Positions 45,360-58,139 of a DNA stretch of 64,000 bases are shown one piece after another. The notes under the pieces are model-generated. The model did not search any database and was not told the origin of the DNA. It saw only the letters and a list, made by a program, of their open reading frames with translations. Position 1 is the stretch's first letter. Every line of letters starts with the position of its first letter. The stretch is from Megaleporinus macrocephalus (lineage: Eukaryota > Chordata > Actinopteri > Characiformes > Anostomidae), in the NCBI GenBank assembly GCA_021613375.1, contig CM038728.1:34774799-34838798 (forward strand), read 5' to 3'. The position numbers were made by a program, and so were the translations under genes.

Positions 45360-46140
45360 ACTATCTTTTATTTTCTCTCTCTTTTAATTATTTCCTATCT
45401 CTATACTATACTATCTTTCAATCTCTCTCTCTGTCTTTTCTCCTCTCTCTCTTTTAATTCTTTACTATCTCTATACTATACTATCTTTCATTCTCTCTCT
45501 CTGTCTTTTCTCCTCTCTCTCTTTTAATTATTTCCTATCTCTATACTATACTATCTTTCATTCTCTCTCTCTGTCTTTTCTCCTCTCTCTCTTTTAATTC
45601 TTTTCTATGTCTATACTACCCCTATACTATACTATCTTTCATTCTCTCTCTATGCCTGCTGTCTCTCTCTCTTAATTCTTTTCTATGTCTATACTATCTC
45701 TAACCTATACTATCTTCCATTCTTTCTCTCTCTATGCCTGCTGTCTCTCTCTTAATTCTTTCCTATATCTATATTATTTATATACTATACTTTACTATCT
45801 TCCATTCTCTCTCTCTCTATGTCTGCTCTCTCTCTTTTAATTATTTCCTATGTTTATACTATCTCTATACTATACTATCTTCTATTCTCTCTCTTTCTAT
45901 GTCTGCTTTCTCTCTCTTAATTCTTTCCTATGTTTATACTATCTCTATACTATACTATCTTCTATTCTTTCTCTTTCTATGTCTGCTTTCTCTCTCTTAA
46001 TTCTTTCCTATATCTATATTATTTCTATACTCTATTTTACTATCTTCCATTCTCTCTCTCTATGTCTGCTCTCTCTCTTTTAATTCTTTCCTATATCTAT
46101 ATTATTTCTATACACTACTTTACTATCCTCCCTTCTTTCT
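45360..46140. repeat. 70-bp pyrimidine-rich minisatellite, about 11 units
   Basis: CTATCTTTCATTCTCTCTCT followed by CTGTCTTTTCTCCTCTCTCT and CTTTTAATTATTTCCTATCT and CTATACTATA makes a 70-bp unit (phases at 45411, 45481, 45551). Right-hand units change to TATGTCTGCTTTCTCTCTCT. Frames at 45734-46163 are artefacts. Confidence 0.95.
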
Positions 46141-46439
46141 ATTTCTCTTGCTCAGAACTGTGACCTCACTGTGCTTGTCAGGTATTTGTACTGTACAGTG
46201 AACGTGTTCTGAAAGGAGTGGAGCTGAAAAATGACCGCTGCTCTACACTCTGTCACTGCGGTGTTGCTGGACTGTGTGATGGTGACTGGACGCCTTCTGG
46301 CCTTCAGATTCTGACATGAATATTGAATGACTTTCTGAAAGTACCAGTCTGGTTCAGTGCAGCTGGCAGGCTGGACAGCAGAGTTTCAGAGTTTCAGAAA
46401 CCCCACAGTTTCCACTGACCAAAGCTTTCTGCACCAACC
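46141..46439. other. no gene recognised
   Basis: Short single-copy-looking interval between the 70-bp array and the transposon copy at 46440. Confidence 0.4.
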
Positions 46440-47010
46440 AAAACCATCCAGACAGCAGTGTCCTGTGGGCGGCGTCCTGTGTCCACTGATGAAGAACTAG
46501 AGGAACACAAACTGTGCAGCAGCAGATGAGCTACTGTCTCTACATCTACAAGGTGGACCAGCAAGTAGTAGGAGTGTCTAATAGAGTGGACAGTGAGTGG
46601 ACACAGTGTTTAAACACTCCAGCAGCAGCACTGCTGTGACTGATCCACTCACACCAGCACAACACACACTAACACACCACATCAATGTCACTGCAGTGCT
46701 GAGAATGACCCACCTTCTTAATAGTATCTGCTCTGTGGTGGTCCTGTGGGGGTCCTGATTATTAAAGAACAGAGTAATAAAGTATACAGAGAATCAGATG
46801 AACTACAGTCTGTAAGTGGAGCTCCTGTATGGTCAGTGGAGCTGATACAGTGGACAGTGAGTGGAGGTCCTGTAAGGTCAGTGGAGCTGATACAGTGGAC
46901 AGTGAGTGGAGGTCCTGTATGGTCAGTGGAGCTGATACAGTGGACAGTAAGTGTAGCTCCTGTATGGTCAGTGGAGCTGATACAGTGGACAGTGGAGAAT
47001 GTATATGAAT
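46440..47010 (+). mobile_element. four-unit member of the 45-bp transposon family, longest left half
   Basis: This copy shows the most complete left half: CCATCCAGACAGCAGTGTCC, CAAGTAGTAGGAGTGTCTAA, CACTCCAGCAGCAGCACTGC and AATGTCACTGCAGTGCTGAG, then TAGTATCTGCTCTGTGGTGG and ATTAAAGAACAGAGTAATAA. About four 45-bp units follow (46815-46995). The canonical right terminus is absent and the array stops at GTGGACAGTGGAGAATG. No inverted arm is present. The 111-codon frame at 46746-47081 is a repeat artefact. Confidence 0.85.
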
Positions 47011-47440
47011 GTATATCTATAACCAGTACAGCTGATTATTGGTATGTACTGTATATTTGTGGTCTACTCTGTGAAAGATGAAGTAAAGAAAAGTGTTCAC
47101 TGGAACCGGCTGATGAAATACTGCAGTCACCAGTGACCGGAGTCCAAATCCTGTTATCTGTGAGGAGAAGAATAAATGCCACAGTGTGGTTAAAGTTAGA
47201 GGGAAGATGAGGACACATCCAACCAACACCGCACCCAGCAGCGAGCGCTCAGTGTCCCTCACATCCACACCGACAGGGCCACGACAAGAGAGCCCTGCTC
47301 GTCTACACCGCCGCCTTCTTCATCCCCACAACTGGAGTCAGATACTTTTAAAGAGATAAACTTCACATGAACTCTACCTGAAAAAAAACATTTTATATAT
47401 AAATATATACGTCAGCGATGTCCCTTCAGAACTCAACGTC
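47011..47440. other. no gene recognised
   Basis: Two overlapping minus-strand frames (60-83 codons) show no domain. No repeat structure is visible before the trinucleotide array. Confidence 0.4.
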
Positions 47441-49130
<1,690 letters not shown>

Positions 49131-49289
49131 ATTATATATTTATAACTTTAATTTGCACACACCATACTGGACGCTAACTGGAGTTGTCATGTACATAAAG
49201 AAAAAAAAATTGTAAATATGAGAATCACTCAGATCTGGTAGACGGAGTGAAACCGTGATGTGAGTGACATGCTGCTCTGCAAGGAAGCA
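49131..49289. other. no gene recognised
   Basis: Short interval between the trinucleotide array and the SINE. Confidence 0.4.
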
Positions 49290-49513
49290 ACTAGCCTGGA
49301 GATGGACACTAGTGAACACACACTATGAACAGTGAACACCCACATATACACACACTAGTGTATGTACACACTTCTAGCTACAGTACCCGGGAGCAGCTGG
49401 GCGTTAGGTGTCTTGCTCAAGGGCACTTCAGTTGTGTCCTGTCGGCTCAGGGAATCGAACCAGCGACCTTCAGATCAAAAGGCTGCTTCCCTCACCCTCA
49501 GCTCACGACTACC
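49290..49513 (-). mobile_element. tRNA-derived SINE, minus orientation, copy 2
   Basis: On the minus strand the head reads GTAGTCGTGAGCTGAGGGTG (A-box-like) and then GGTTCGATTCC, an intact B box. The body TTAGGTGTCTTGCTCAAGGG is shared with 15935-16140, and the CACACTATGAACAGTGAACA stretch follows. The intact B box suggests this copy is less decayed than the first. No terminal A-tail or clear target duplication was found. Confidence 0.8.
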
Positions 49514-50375
49514 TGTAAATAGTGCATGAGACGTTGTGTTGTATCACTACTAAACACTTAAAAACAACAAACAGCTCTGACAGTCGCTTCCAGCCTCAGT
49601 TCTAGAAGAGTTAACAGAACCACCGCAGCTCGTCTTGTAGGTCACCGCTCTCGTTCCGCGGCGTGTTGTGTTTGTTCAGTGTTGTTGAAATGCAGAGCCG
49701 TGGACGCCGTGGTGCTCCGCTGCTTTACGTGCTCGTGAAAAAGAGGACACGGATTTCTCAAAGCACGGGAATACTTGCAGGTGTGTCCCCGACTGAAATA
49801 TAACTCCATCCGAAATAGTTCTTCTTCCTCGGAAATCAGAGGCTCTGGAAGCACCACATGACAGTATGTTTGAGAGGCAGGTGGTTGCCCCGAAAGACGT
49901 CTCCCTTTGTGTTGCGTCTCTATAGGGAACGAGCGCACCTGTTTGAAATCCCAGCTTTCTGCATGCGCAGGCAGGCGGGCTCCATCTCTAATCTGTGCTC
50001 CAAAGCACTCGCACTCCACTAAAACCTGCTTGGCAGGAGATCTGTTGGTGAAGCAAGTAAATGGGATTTGTGCTTGATTTCACTTCCAGACGTCTTACAT
50101 TCATAATGCTGGAGCTCCAAGTTGTGGTGTGAGAAAGGGCACGTTAGATGATTCCACCTCTGTGGAGCGCATGATAAACCAGGCAGGTCGAGAGACGTGG
50201 AGTCTGAATGAGCCTTAAACCCTCAACCTACTTGATTAGATACACCCAAAAACAGAGCTGCTGATTTAATTTAGAGCAGGAGGAAACCTGGCTGCTGCCT
50301 TCAAACCTGTCCTCACTCAACTTCACAACTTCTTAATAACTTAGAAGAACAAGATGTTACTATACACTCCAGCAG
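49514..50375. other. no gene recognised; GC-rich block with a 125-codon minus frame
   Basis: 49620-50040 is GC-rich, complex and not repeated in the window. The minus frame 49642-50019 (125 codons, starting Met-Glu-Cys-Glu-Cys) is the longest frame here outside repeats, but I see no domain, signal peptide or splice context. It could be regulatory sequence, an exon of an unknown gene, or chance. Confidence 0.35.
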
Positions 50376-52633
50376 TTACCAGCCAAACGTTTTAGATACA
50401 CTACCAGCCAAACGTTTTAGATACACTACCAGCCAAACGTTTTTGATACACTACCAGTCAAACGTTTTAGATACACTACCAGTCAAACGTTTTAGATACA
50501 CTACCAGCCAAACGTTTTAGATACACTACCAGTCAAACGTTTTAGATACACTACCAGTCAAACGTTTTAGTACACTACCAGACAAACGTTTTAGATACAC
50601 TACGAGCCAAACGTTTTAGATACACTACTAGTCAAATGTTTTAGATACACTACCAGTCAAACGTTTTAGATACACTACCAGTCAAACGTTTTAGATCAAC
50701 TATGAGTTAAAAATTTTAGATACACTACCAGTCAAACGTTTTAGATACACTACCAGTCAAACGTTTTAGATACACTACGAGCCAAACGTTTTAGATACAC
50801 TACGAGCCAAACGTTTTAGATACACTACCAGCCAAACGTTTAAGATACACTACCAGTCAAACATTTTAGATACACTACCAGCCAAACGTTTTAGATACAC
50901 TACCAGCCAAACGTTTTAGATACACTACCAGCCAAACGTTTTAGATCAACCATGAGTTAAAAATTTTAGATACACTACCAGACAAACGTTTTAGATACAC
51001 TACCAGTCAAACGTTTTAGATACACTACCAGCCAAACGTTTTAGATACACTACCAGCCAAACGTTTTAGTACACTACCAGCCAAACGTTTTAGATACACT
51101 ACCAGCCAAACGCTTTAGATACACTACCAGTCAAACGTTTTAGATACATTACCAGTCAAACGTTTTAGATACACTACCAGCCAAACACTTTAGATACACT
51201 ACCAGCCAAACGGTTTAGATACACTACCAGTCAAACGTTTTAGATACACTACCAATCAAACGTTTTAGATACACTACCAGCCAAACACTTTAGATACACT
51301 ACCAGCCAAACACTTTAGATACACTACCAGCCAAACGGTTTAGATACACTACCAGTCAACCGTTTTAGATACACTACTAGCCAAACGTTTTAGATACACT
51401 ACCAATCAAACGTTTTAGATACACTACCAGCCAAACACTTTAGATACACTACCAGCCAAACGGTTTAGATACACTACCAGTCAAACGTTTTAGATACACT
51501 ACCAGTCAAACGTTTTAGTACACTACCAGTCAAACGTTTTAGATACACTACCAGTCAAACGTTTTAGATACACTACCAGTCAAACACTTTAGATACACTA
51601 CCAGACAAACGTTTTAGATACACTACCAGCCAAACGTTTTAGTACACTACCAGTCAAACATTTTACTACACTACCAGTCAAACGTTTTAGATACACTACC
51701 AGTCAAACGTTTTAGATACACTACCAGTCAAACACTTTAGATACACTACCAGCCAAACGGTTTAGATACACTACCAGTCAAACGTTTTAGATACACTACC
51801 AGCCAAACGGTTTAGATACACTACCAGTCAAACGTTTTAGTACACTACCAGCCAAACGTTTTAAATACACTACCAGCCAAACGTTTTAGATACACTACCA
51901 GCCAAACGGTTTAGATACACTACTAGCCAAACGTTTTAGTACACTACTAGCCAAACGTTTTAGTACACTACCAATCAAACGTTTTAGTACACTACCAGTC
52001 AAACGTTTTAGATACACTACCAGTCAAACGTTTTAGATACACTACCAGCCAAATGTTTTAGATACACTACCAGTCAAACGTTTTAGTACACTACTAGCCA
52101 AACGTTTTAGTACACTACCAGACAAACGTTTTAGTACACTACTAGCCAAACGTTTTAGTACACTACTAGCCAAACGTTTTAGTACACTACTAGCCAAACG
52201 TTTTAGATACACTACCAGTCAAACGTTTTAGTACACTACTAGCCAAACGTTTTAGTACACTACTAGCCAAACGTTTTAGTACACTACCAATTAAACGTTT
52301 TAGTACACTACCAGTCAAATGTTTTAGATACACTACCAGTCAAACGTTTTAGATACACTACCAGCCAAACGTTTTAGATACACTACCAGTCAAACGTTTT
52401 AGTACACTACCAGTCAAACGTTTTAGATACACTACCAGTCAAACGTTTTAGATACACTACCAGTCAAACGTTTTAGATACACTACCAGTCAAACGTTTTA
52501 GATACACTACCAGTCAAACACTTTAGATACACTACCAGCCAAACGTTTTAGATACACTACCAGTCAAACGTTTTAGATACACTACCAGTCAAACGTTTTA
52601 GAACTGTTCTAAGTCTTTTGACAGGTAGTGTAT
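50376..52633. repeat. 25-bp minisatellite (with 23-bp variants), ~90 units, ending in a hairpin
   Basis: The unit is CACTACCAGTCAAACGTTTT plus AGATA (25 bp). A 23-bp variant lacking AT (…TTTTAGTACACTA) is dispersed and concentrated at about 51900-52340. Third-base variants AGCC/AGTC/AGAC and ACGTTT/ACACTT recur in local blocks. The last direct unit (52577-52603) is followed after 3 bp by an inverted unit (52607-52633) with 23 of 27 matches, forming a tight hairpin. The unit resembles the 'CACTACCAGTCAAAAGTTTG' end of a fish Tc1-like transposon (recalled). Confidence 0.95.
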
Positions 52634-53026
52634 ATCTGATTGGATCCAATAGATTTCAGTATTGGCAGATACTCCAGGTTGCTGCAACAGTATAAGCATC
52701 AGACAGAAAAATAAGTGATACTAAGACCCTCTCACACCCAAAAACAAGTCAATAATGTAAGATTTACAGCCACTTCCGTACACCATGCTCCATTTTTAGG
52801 AACTCAAAAATAATTGGACAGCTGGTGGCTGTTTGACTGTTTGAGTTTGGAATTTGTTTCTATTAACTCTAAATCTGAAATCCAAAGATCAGGACAGTAA
52901 ATGCAGCTTAGAAGACCAAAAATCAGATAATCTCTCAAACATCTCCAAACCCTGTATAGGTCAAAGTAAGATTCAGCTCAGATTCAGCCACAGGCCTCAA
53001 AACCCACTTGACACAGCTTCAAAGTA
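52634..53026. mobile_element. probable 5' part of a Tc1-like element
   Basis: The phrase TTTTTAGGAACTCAAAAATA followed by ATTGGACAGCTG resembles the leader region of a common fish Tc1/mariner family that I recall. The transposase relic follows at 53027 in the same orientation. There is no clean terminus, and the transposase N-terminus is not recognisable in between. Confidence 0.5.
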
Positions 53027-53272
53027 CAGATGGACAATGACCTGAAGCAAAGCGTGGAAGTAACCCAAGAATTTTGTAAAGCAAAGAAGAGGAATGTTCA
53101 GCAGCGGCGGAGCCAGTCACCTGACCTCAGCCTAATCAAGCATTCATCTCACTCGCTGAAGGTAAACCTGAAGATAAAACGACGAAGAGAAGAAACAGGA
53201 ACGGAAGACAGACGTCTGACACAGCATCGCCAGGGGACAAAGTCAGCATGTGGTGTTGTCTGTGGGTCCTGA
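53027..53272 (+). pseudogene. Tc1-like transposase relic, C-terminal region, catalytic Glu lost
   Basis: The 80-codon frame contains QMDNDLKQSVEVTQEF (second catalytic Asp region, MDND) and KAKKRNVQQRRSQSPDLSLI followed by KH. The usual Asn-Pro-Ile-Glu-His block reads Ser-Leu-Ile-Lys-His here, so the catalytic Glu is replaced by Lys. The spacing between the blocks matches Tc1-like DD34-35E enzymes. The tail (LKVNLKIKRR) also fits. The relic is C-terminal only and cannot be active. Confidence 0.85.
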
Positions 53273-53328
53273 ATGGAAATATTGTCGTCGTGGAAACACA
53301 CTGTGAACATATAATAATATATCGTCGC

Positions 53329-53537
53329 TGTCCAAAGAAGAAGAACATCTCCTCAAAATAGCAGGTGTACAGGAGAGGACGAAAACTGTCCCTGCTTTTA
53401 ATGCAAGTCTATGAAACCAGAATTTTTCAAAGTTATTTTGGAGCATTTCTATTCGACCATTCATCACGATTTTACACAAAATATAAACAGCAGCTGTCAT
53501 GTTGAAGATGTGTTTTTTCTCTGGACAGCAACGATAT
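53329..53537. mobile_element. 209-bp MITE with 21-bp terminal inverted repeats
   Basis: The left end ATATCGTCGCTGTCCAAAGA(A) and the reverse complement of the right end ATATCGTTGCTGTCCAGAGA(A) differ at two positions. The interior includes GCTTTTAATGCAAGTCTATG. The family matches a common fish interspersed repeat that I recall. A decayed left half occurs at 6780-6870. No coding capacity. Confidence 0.85.
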
Positions 53538-53624
53538 GACAAGCTTAAAAAAGCAGGTTAATTTAGTAACAGTGGTTATAATAGTAATTGGTACAGAACC
53601 ACAATATTAGATATTTATTATTAT

Positions 53625-54135
53625 GAACTATATTGTTGTTTTGTGAATTTTGAGTATTTTTGTTTTCAAATTTGATGCCTGCAACACGTTTCAAAAAAGT
53701 CGGCCATTGTGTTATATCAGGTTTTATTAAGAACGCCTAATAGTTGTTGAAAACACAAACTGAACAATCTTCTCAAACAGAAAGTTCTGGATTTTGGACT
53801 GGTTGTAACACATACAGAATGTTTCTTAATGATGATGATGTTGAAATAATCCTGGACATCTCTGAAGAAGACGGAGTCTAGAAGGCAGCATATGTTCTCC
53901 AAAATGCGTTCTGCATTAATGGAGCTTTCACAGAGTTTCCCCTATTAATAGCCCCCCACAAACACTAATTCTTTCCCAGTACTACCTCTAACCCGCTCCC
54001 AAACCTCGACAGATGTTGGATTTAAGAATTTTATACTGGTAACAATCTGGATGGGCCTTTTCTTTTTTTATGTCCCAGAGACACAGTGTCCATTATTTCC
54101 ATAAACAATCTGAAATGATCGACTAATCAGGGTTT
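53625..54135 (-). pseudogene. Tc1/mariner-type transposon relic, minus-strand coding, duplicated at 56398-56825
   Basis: The terminus TTTGATGCCTGCAACACGTT at 53671 matches the end of a common fish Tc1/mariner-type element (recalled). Minus-strand translation includes KKHSVCVTTSPKSRTF, where the family would carry its second catalytic Asp region; the acidic residue is gone. Stops and indels are present. It is nearly identical to 56520-56700, so the two are products of a recent duplication. Confidence 0.65.
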
Positions 54136-55256
54136 CTAAATAGAAATAGAATAGAAGCATTAATAGAAGAACCATATTTTAACTCTTAACTGCTGTGTAA
54201 GACTTAAGCTGTAATTGCTACTGTAAATGCATACTGTTTGTATGTGTATTGTAGCTACTGTCCAAACATTTTTGGAACTAGGTTTGAAAATGGAAACTGG
54301 TCCAGACTTCTATTCCTGACTCCTGCAGTGCATTAGTAAAACTCATTGAACTCAAGATGTAATTCCTCTTGGATATGAAGGTGTTAACTCATAATATGTT
54401 TAATAAAGTCATAATTTTAAGAGAATAGCTTTAAATTTACACAACATAAAATACAGTATCACTATTTCACAATGAGTTTTAAATGATACAATCAAAAACA
54501 TTAAATAGATTGTCTTTTAATGCAGGTCAAAATTCAAAATCACTGCTTACTGGTTGTATGTGTATTGTAGCTACTTTCCCAACATTTTTGGAACTGGGTT
54601 TGTAAATGGAAACATGGCTTCTATTCCTAACTACTGTAATGTATTAATAAAACTCATTTAACTGCTGTGTAAGACTTTAATTGCTGTAATTGTTCTTGGA
54701 CTTTGAGGTGTTATTTCTTTTTTTCAAAATTCAAAAGTACAGCTTTCTGTTTGTATGTGTATTGTAGCTACTGTCCAAACATTTTTGGACTTGGGTTTGT
54801 AAATGGAAACATGACTTCTGTTTCTGAATCCTTTAATGCATTAGTGAAGCTCATTTTTAGTCACTTAAGCTGTAATTTCTCTTGGATATGAAGGTGTTAA
54901 CTCATAATTTGTTTAATAAAGTCATAATTTTAAGGTAATAGCTTTAACATAAAATACTGTTTCACTATTTCACAATGAGTTTTAAATGATACAATCAACA
55001 ACATTAAATAGATCGTCTTATTTAATGCAGGTCAAAATTCAAAATCACAGCTTACTGTTTGTATGTGTATTGTAGCTACTGTCCCAACATTTTTGGAACT
55101 GGGTTTGTAAATGGAAACTGGTCCAGGCTTCTATTCCTGACTCCTGTAGTGTATTAATAAAACTCATTTAACTGCAGTGTAAGACTGTAATTGCTTTAAT
55201 TGCTCTTGGACTTTAAGGGGTTGACTCATAATTTGTTTAATAAAGTCAATTGTAAG
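54136..55256. repeat. tandem array, ~310-bp unit, four copies (one shortened), with transposon-end motif
   Basis: TATGTGTATTGTAGCTACTG recurs at 54241, 54557, 54754 and 55062 (periods 316, 197, 308). The second unit lacks about 115 bp. Each unit carries CAACATTTTTGGAACTGGGT, resembling a DNA-transposon end, then TAAAGTCATAATTTTAAG and TTAATGCAGGTCAAAATTCA. Short frames are by-products. Confidence 0.85.
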
Positions 55257-55842
55257 GCAGCCTCTTTAAATTGAGGCAACTAAAAACACTGACTCTCTCT
55301 GTTTCACACTGCAGGCCTCGACCAGACCAACGGCCAGAAGAAAAACAGCTCCTGAAAATGAAGACTGGTTCTAAAACCCACACAGTGATACGTTCTCCGA
55401 TACCCAACAGCTCCCGCACCCAGGTTTCTCTGAAATCACATGCTCGCGCGGCCATGCGCCATCGATTTTATCCTAATGCTCGATGGACGATCGTACCTGC
55501 CAGGTATCACATGACCATATAATCTTTCAAAAGCAATATCCCCCTATTGCCTGGGGGACATAATGTAAGTGCTTTGCGCCGCTAATGGAGAGCGAGGTAC
55601 TGCGAGACGGTAAGGCAGTAAGGTGTTAGCGCAGCGTTTCCCGTAGCTTCTGCTGGCATTTCTCACAGCGCGCGTCATCTCAGCGGGCGGTAGACAGGCC
55701 GGGTCACTGCGGCTGAACCGCCAGCCTGAGATTCATCATTCATTTTCTAAGCGGTTTAATCTTTAATTGTTATTATTCAGCAAATACATGTGCCCTCCGT
55801 CACCCGCGCCTGTTTTCTCAGAGCCTAAGTGAGACAGACTGC
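55257..55842. other. no gene recognised; GC-rich island possibly regulatory
   Basis: 55530-55830 is complex and GC-rich (GCGCGCGTCATCTCAGCGGG), with AT-rich words following (TTTAATCTTTAATTG). Not repeated in the window. It looks like conserved noncoding DNA by composition only. Overlapping frames at 55246-55522 have no domain. Confidence 0.3.
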
Positions 55843-56112
55843 ATTATTTAACACAGAGAACTTTTAATGGACTTTCAGAAACAACCTTGCTCGTTCTCTG
55901 CGTCTGTAATATACAGATTTTTTATTATTAGTATTATTATTACTATTGAACATACAGGACAAATCAGCACTACATCACTTACTTCCAGGAGGATAATGCA
56001 GGCAGTGCTGCACTGATACAGCCGAATCACTATAACCAGCATACTGGAAATAAACAGATCTCAGATCAGCAACTTCGTAACTTACTATGGCTAATTTTTA
56101 TATATAATGAAA
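55843..56112 (+). repeat. segmental duplication, copy A (partner 56830-57090)
   Basis: The shared run includes TAATATACAGATTTTTTA, GAACATACAGGACAAAT, ACTTACTTCCAGGAGGATAA and AACTTACTATGGCTA. Offset about 967 bp, same orientation. Confidence 0.8.
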
Positions 56113-56243
56113 TGGAAACACTAAAGCTCAGCTGGCTGGTGTCACTGAGTCATTTTAAACTTTTGATTTCTAACCATCTCCGCAAATTTATTTTATTTCC
56201 TTTTACCATTCTTTTATTGATTTTTATTTTATTTGTATTACAC

Positions 56244-56296
<53 letters not shown>
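56244..56296. repeat. (ATT)n microsatellite
   Basis: About 17 uninterrupted ATT triplets. A poly-Tyr open frame through it is an artefact. Confidence 0.95.
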
Positions 56297-56297
<1 letters not shown>

Positions 56298-56397
56298 TTA
56301 ATTTATGTTTTACTACAATATCTACTTTTATTAACTTATTTTTTTTACTTTTGTCTTATTCCTGATTTGAACTATGAACAGTATTTTTATATTTAAC

Positions 56398-56825
56398 TAT
56401 GTTTTGTGAATTTTGAGTATTCCTGTTTTCCAATTTGATGCCTGCAACATGTTCCCAAAAAATTGGCCATTGTTTTATGTCAGGTTTTCTTTAAGAATGC
56501 TTAATAATCGTTTGGGGACTGATAACACAAACTGAACAATCTTCTCAAACAGAAAGTTCTGGATTTTGGACTGGTTGTAACACATACAGAATGTTTCTTA
56601 ATGATGATGATGTTGAAATAATCCTGGACATCTCTGAAGAAGACGGAGTCTAGAAGGCAACATATGTTCTCCATAATGTGTTCTGCGTTAATGGAGCTTT
56701 CACAGAGTTTAAGGTTACCAACTAAACCTGTCCCCCTATTAATAGCCCCCCACAAACACTAATACTCTCCCAGTACTACCCCTAACCCGCTCCCAAACCT
56801 TGACAGATGTTGGATTTTCATTTTT
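56398..56825 (-). pseudogene. Tc1/mariner-type transposon relic, duplicate of 53625-54030
   Basis: It is nearly identical to 53755-53890 over at least 130 bp and aligned over about 430 bp. It keeps about 24 bp (TAAGGTTACCAACTAAACCT) that the other copy lacks after CACAGAGTTT. The same degenerate minus-strand frame is present. Positioned between the two halves of the ~967-bp duplication. Confidence 0.7.
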
Positions 56826-56829
56826 ATAA

Positions 56830-57090
56830 GAACTTTATGCTTGCTCGTTCTTTAACTTCCGGTTCTCAGTGTATGTAATATACAGATTTTTTAATATTAT
56901 TATTATTATTATTATTATTGAACATACAGGACAAATAAGCATTACATCACTTACTTCCAGGAGGATAATGCAGGCAGGGCTGCACTGATACACCCGAATC
57001 CTGAGAATTATTATTAACCAACATACCTTAAATAAACACTCTTACATCAACAACTTCATAACTTACTATGGCTAGTTTTTATATATATTA
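56830..57090 (+). repeat. segmental duplication, copy B (partner 55843-56112)
   Basis: Matches copy A from the GCTCGTTCT block through ACTTACTATGGCTAGTTTTT, with extra ATT triplets and small indels. Confidence 0.8.
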
Positions 57091-57815
57091 AGATTTAATG
57101 AGATGTATAACATTTGTAATCAATTTATGTCACTCTAAAGCAAAGATATATCTACAAAGATGCTTCATTTATTATCATTACATAGCAGCAGGTTAAGAAA
57201 GCTACTGTCCTGATTTAAACTATTATATATCATATAATATATTATATAACTGAGGGGATAGGCACTCATGTTGGTGTAGATGTGACCGTGTAATTGGAGA
57301 ATCCCAGAGACTCGTTGTTGTGTTTGTATTTAGAGTGATTGTTGATGCTGAGTAATTTCAGTAGATGCAGCTTCCTTAATCCATATAGTTATATTAGATC
57401 TGCATCTCCTTACTCATTCAGCTTCCTATTCGCCAGCTTCCTGTACCGAATTCACCCAGAACACCTTAGTAATGCAGCTTCAGGTGCCTGAATGTAACTG
57501 CTGCACCATTTAAGGTGGAACTTGGAAGGAAGCTGAACTCATACTTCTCGCATTGTTTACAGTTGATGTAGAAGAGACTCACTCACTGATGGAGTTCCTG
57601 ATGGATGTGATTGTGTTTGTACTGGCGCTCTGAGCTGAAGGCTGTCCTGCTGTTCCACACGACTAACCAGCATCATCACAGCTATGGTCTATAGCTATAG
57701 AGATCAATGGACAACACTGCATCTATGTATATAAATATAAATATAAAATAGTGCCGGTGTAACTTCATCATCCTCATCAACTGTGAGTTTTAACACGCTG
57801 ATTACTTACGTCTGA
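57091..57815. other. no gene recognised
   Basis: AT-leaning sequence with no repeat or coding features. Several CAGCTTCC words occur at 57369-57440, probably a decayed repeat. Confidence 0.4.
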
Positions 57816-58020
57816 AGATGGCGTCACCGCTCGGAGCTCCACTTGTGCCAGAGAAAGTCCGGCATCATGAGTTGCAGCATGGGATTGTCCTAGCAGCTGA
57901 GGAACCGTTCAGTGCCTCCTTACAGTTCAGCCGAGGGAAGGAACCTCAGTACAGAGAATATTTAAGGGATGTAAGAACAGTCTACGTGTCAGGAAGACAT
58001 AAAATACTGTTTATGTGGAA
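57816..58020 (+). repeat. diverged copy of the interior of the 287-884 element
   Basis: Shared ordered blocks with 690-850: GCA(T)CATGGGATTGTC(T/C)TAG, GCTGAGGAA, AAGGAACCTCAGTA, GATGTAAGAACAGTCTAC and TGTCAGGA. The 76-codon frame here (ATGGCGTCACCG start) is not open in the other copy, so it is not evidence for a gene. Terminal inverted repeats are not visible here. Confidence 0.6.
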
Positions 58021-58139
58021 ACAGAACCTGTTTGGCTGCTATCTTTAGAGATCAAAGAGATGTTTCAATCTCAGTGGGACTTCCTAACACAATAAATAGT
58101 CCTTGGCTTTGTTCTAATATTTAAGTTCTAATATTTAAT

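Noticed and set aside
50376..52633. CRISPR-like array (regular short repeats)
   Set aside because: Units are directly adjacent with no unique spacers, and the surrounding sequence is vertebrate transposon-rich DNA. It is a minisatellite.
57818..58045. 76-codon frame starting ATGGCGTCACCG
   Set aside because: The related sequence at 690-850 has stops in this frame, and the segment is part of a dispersed element.
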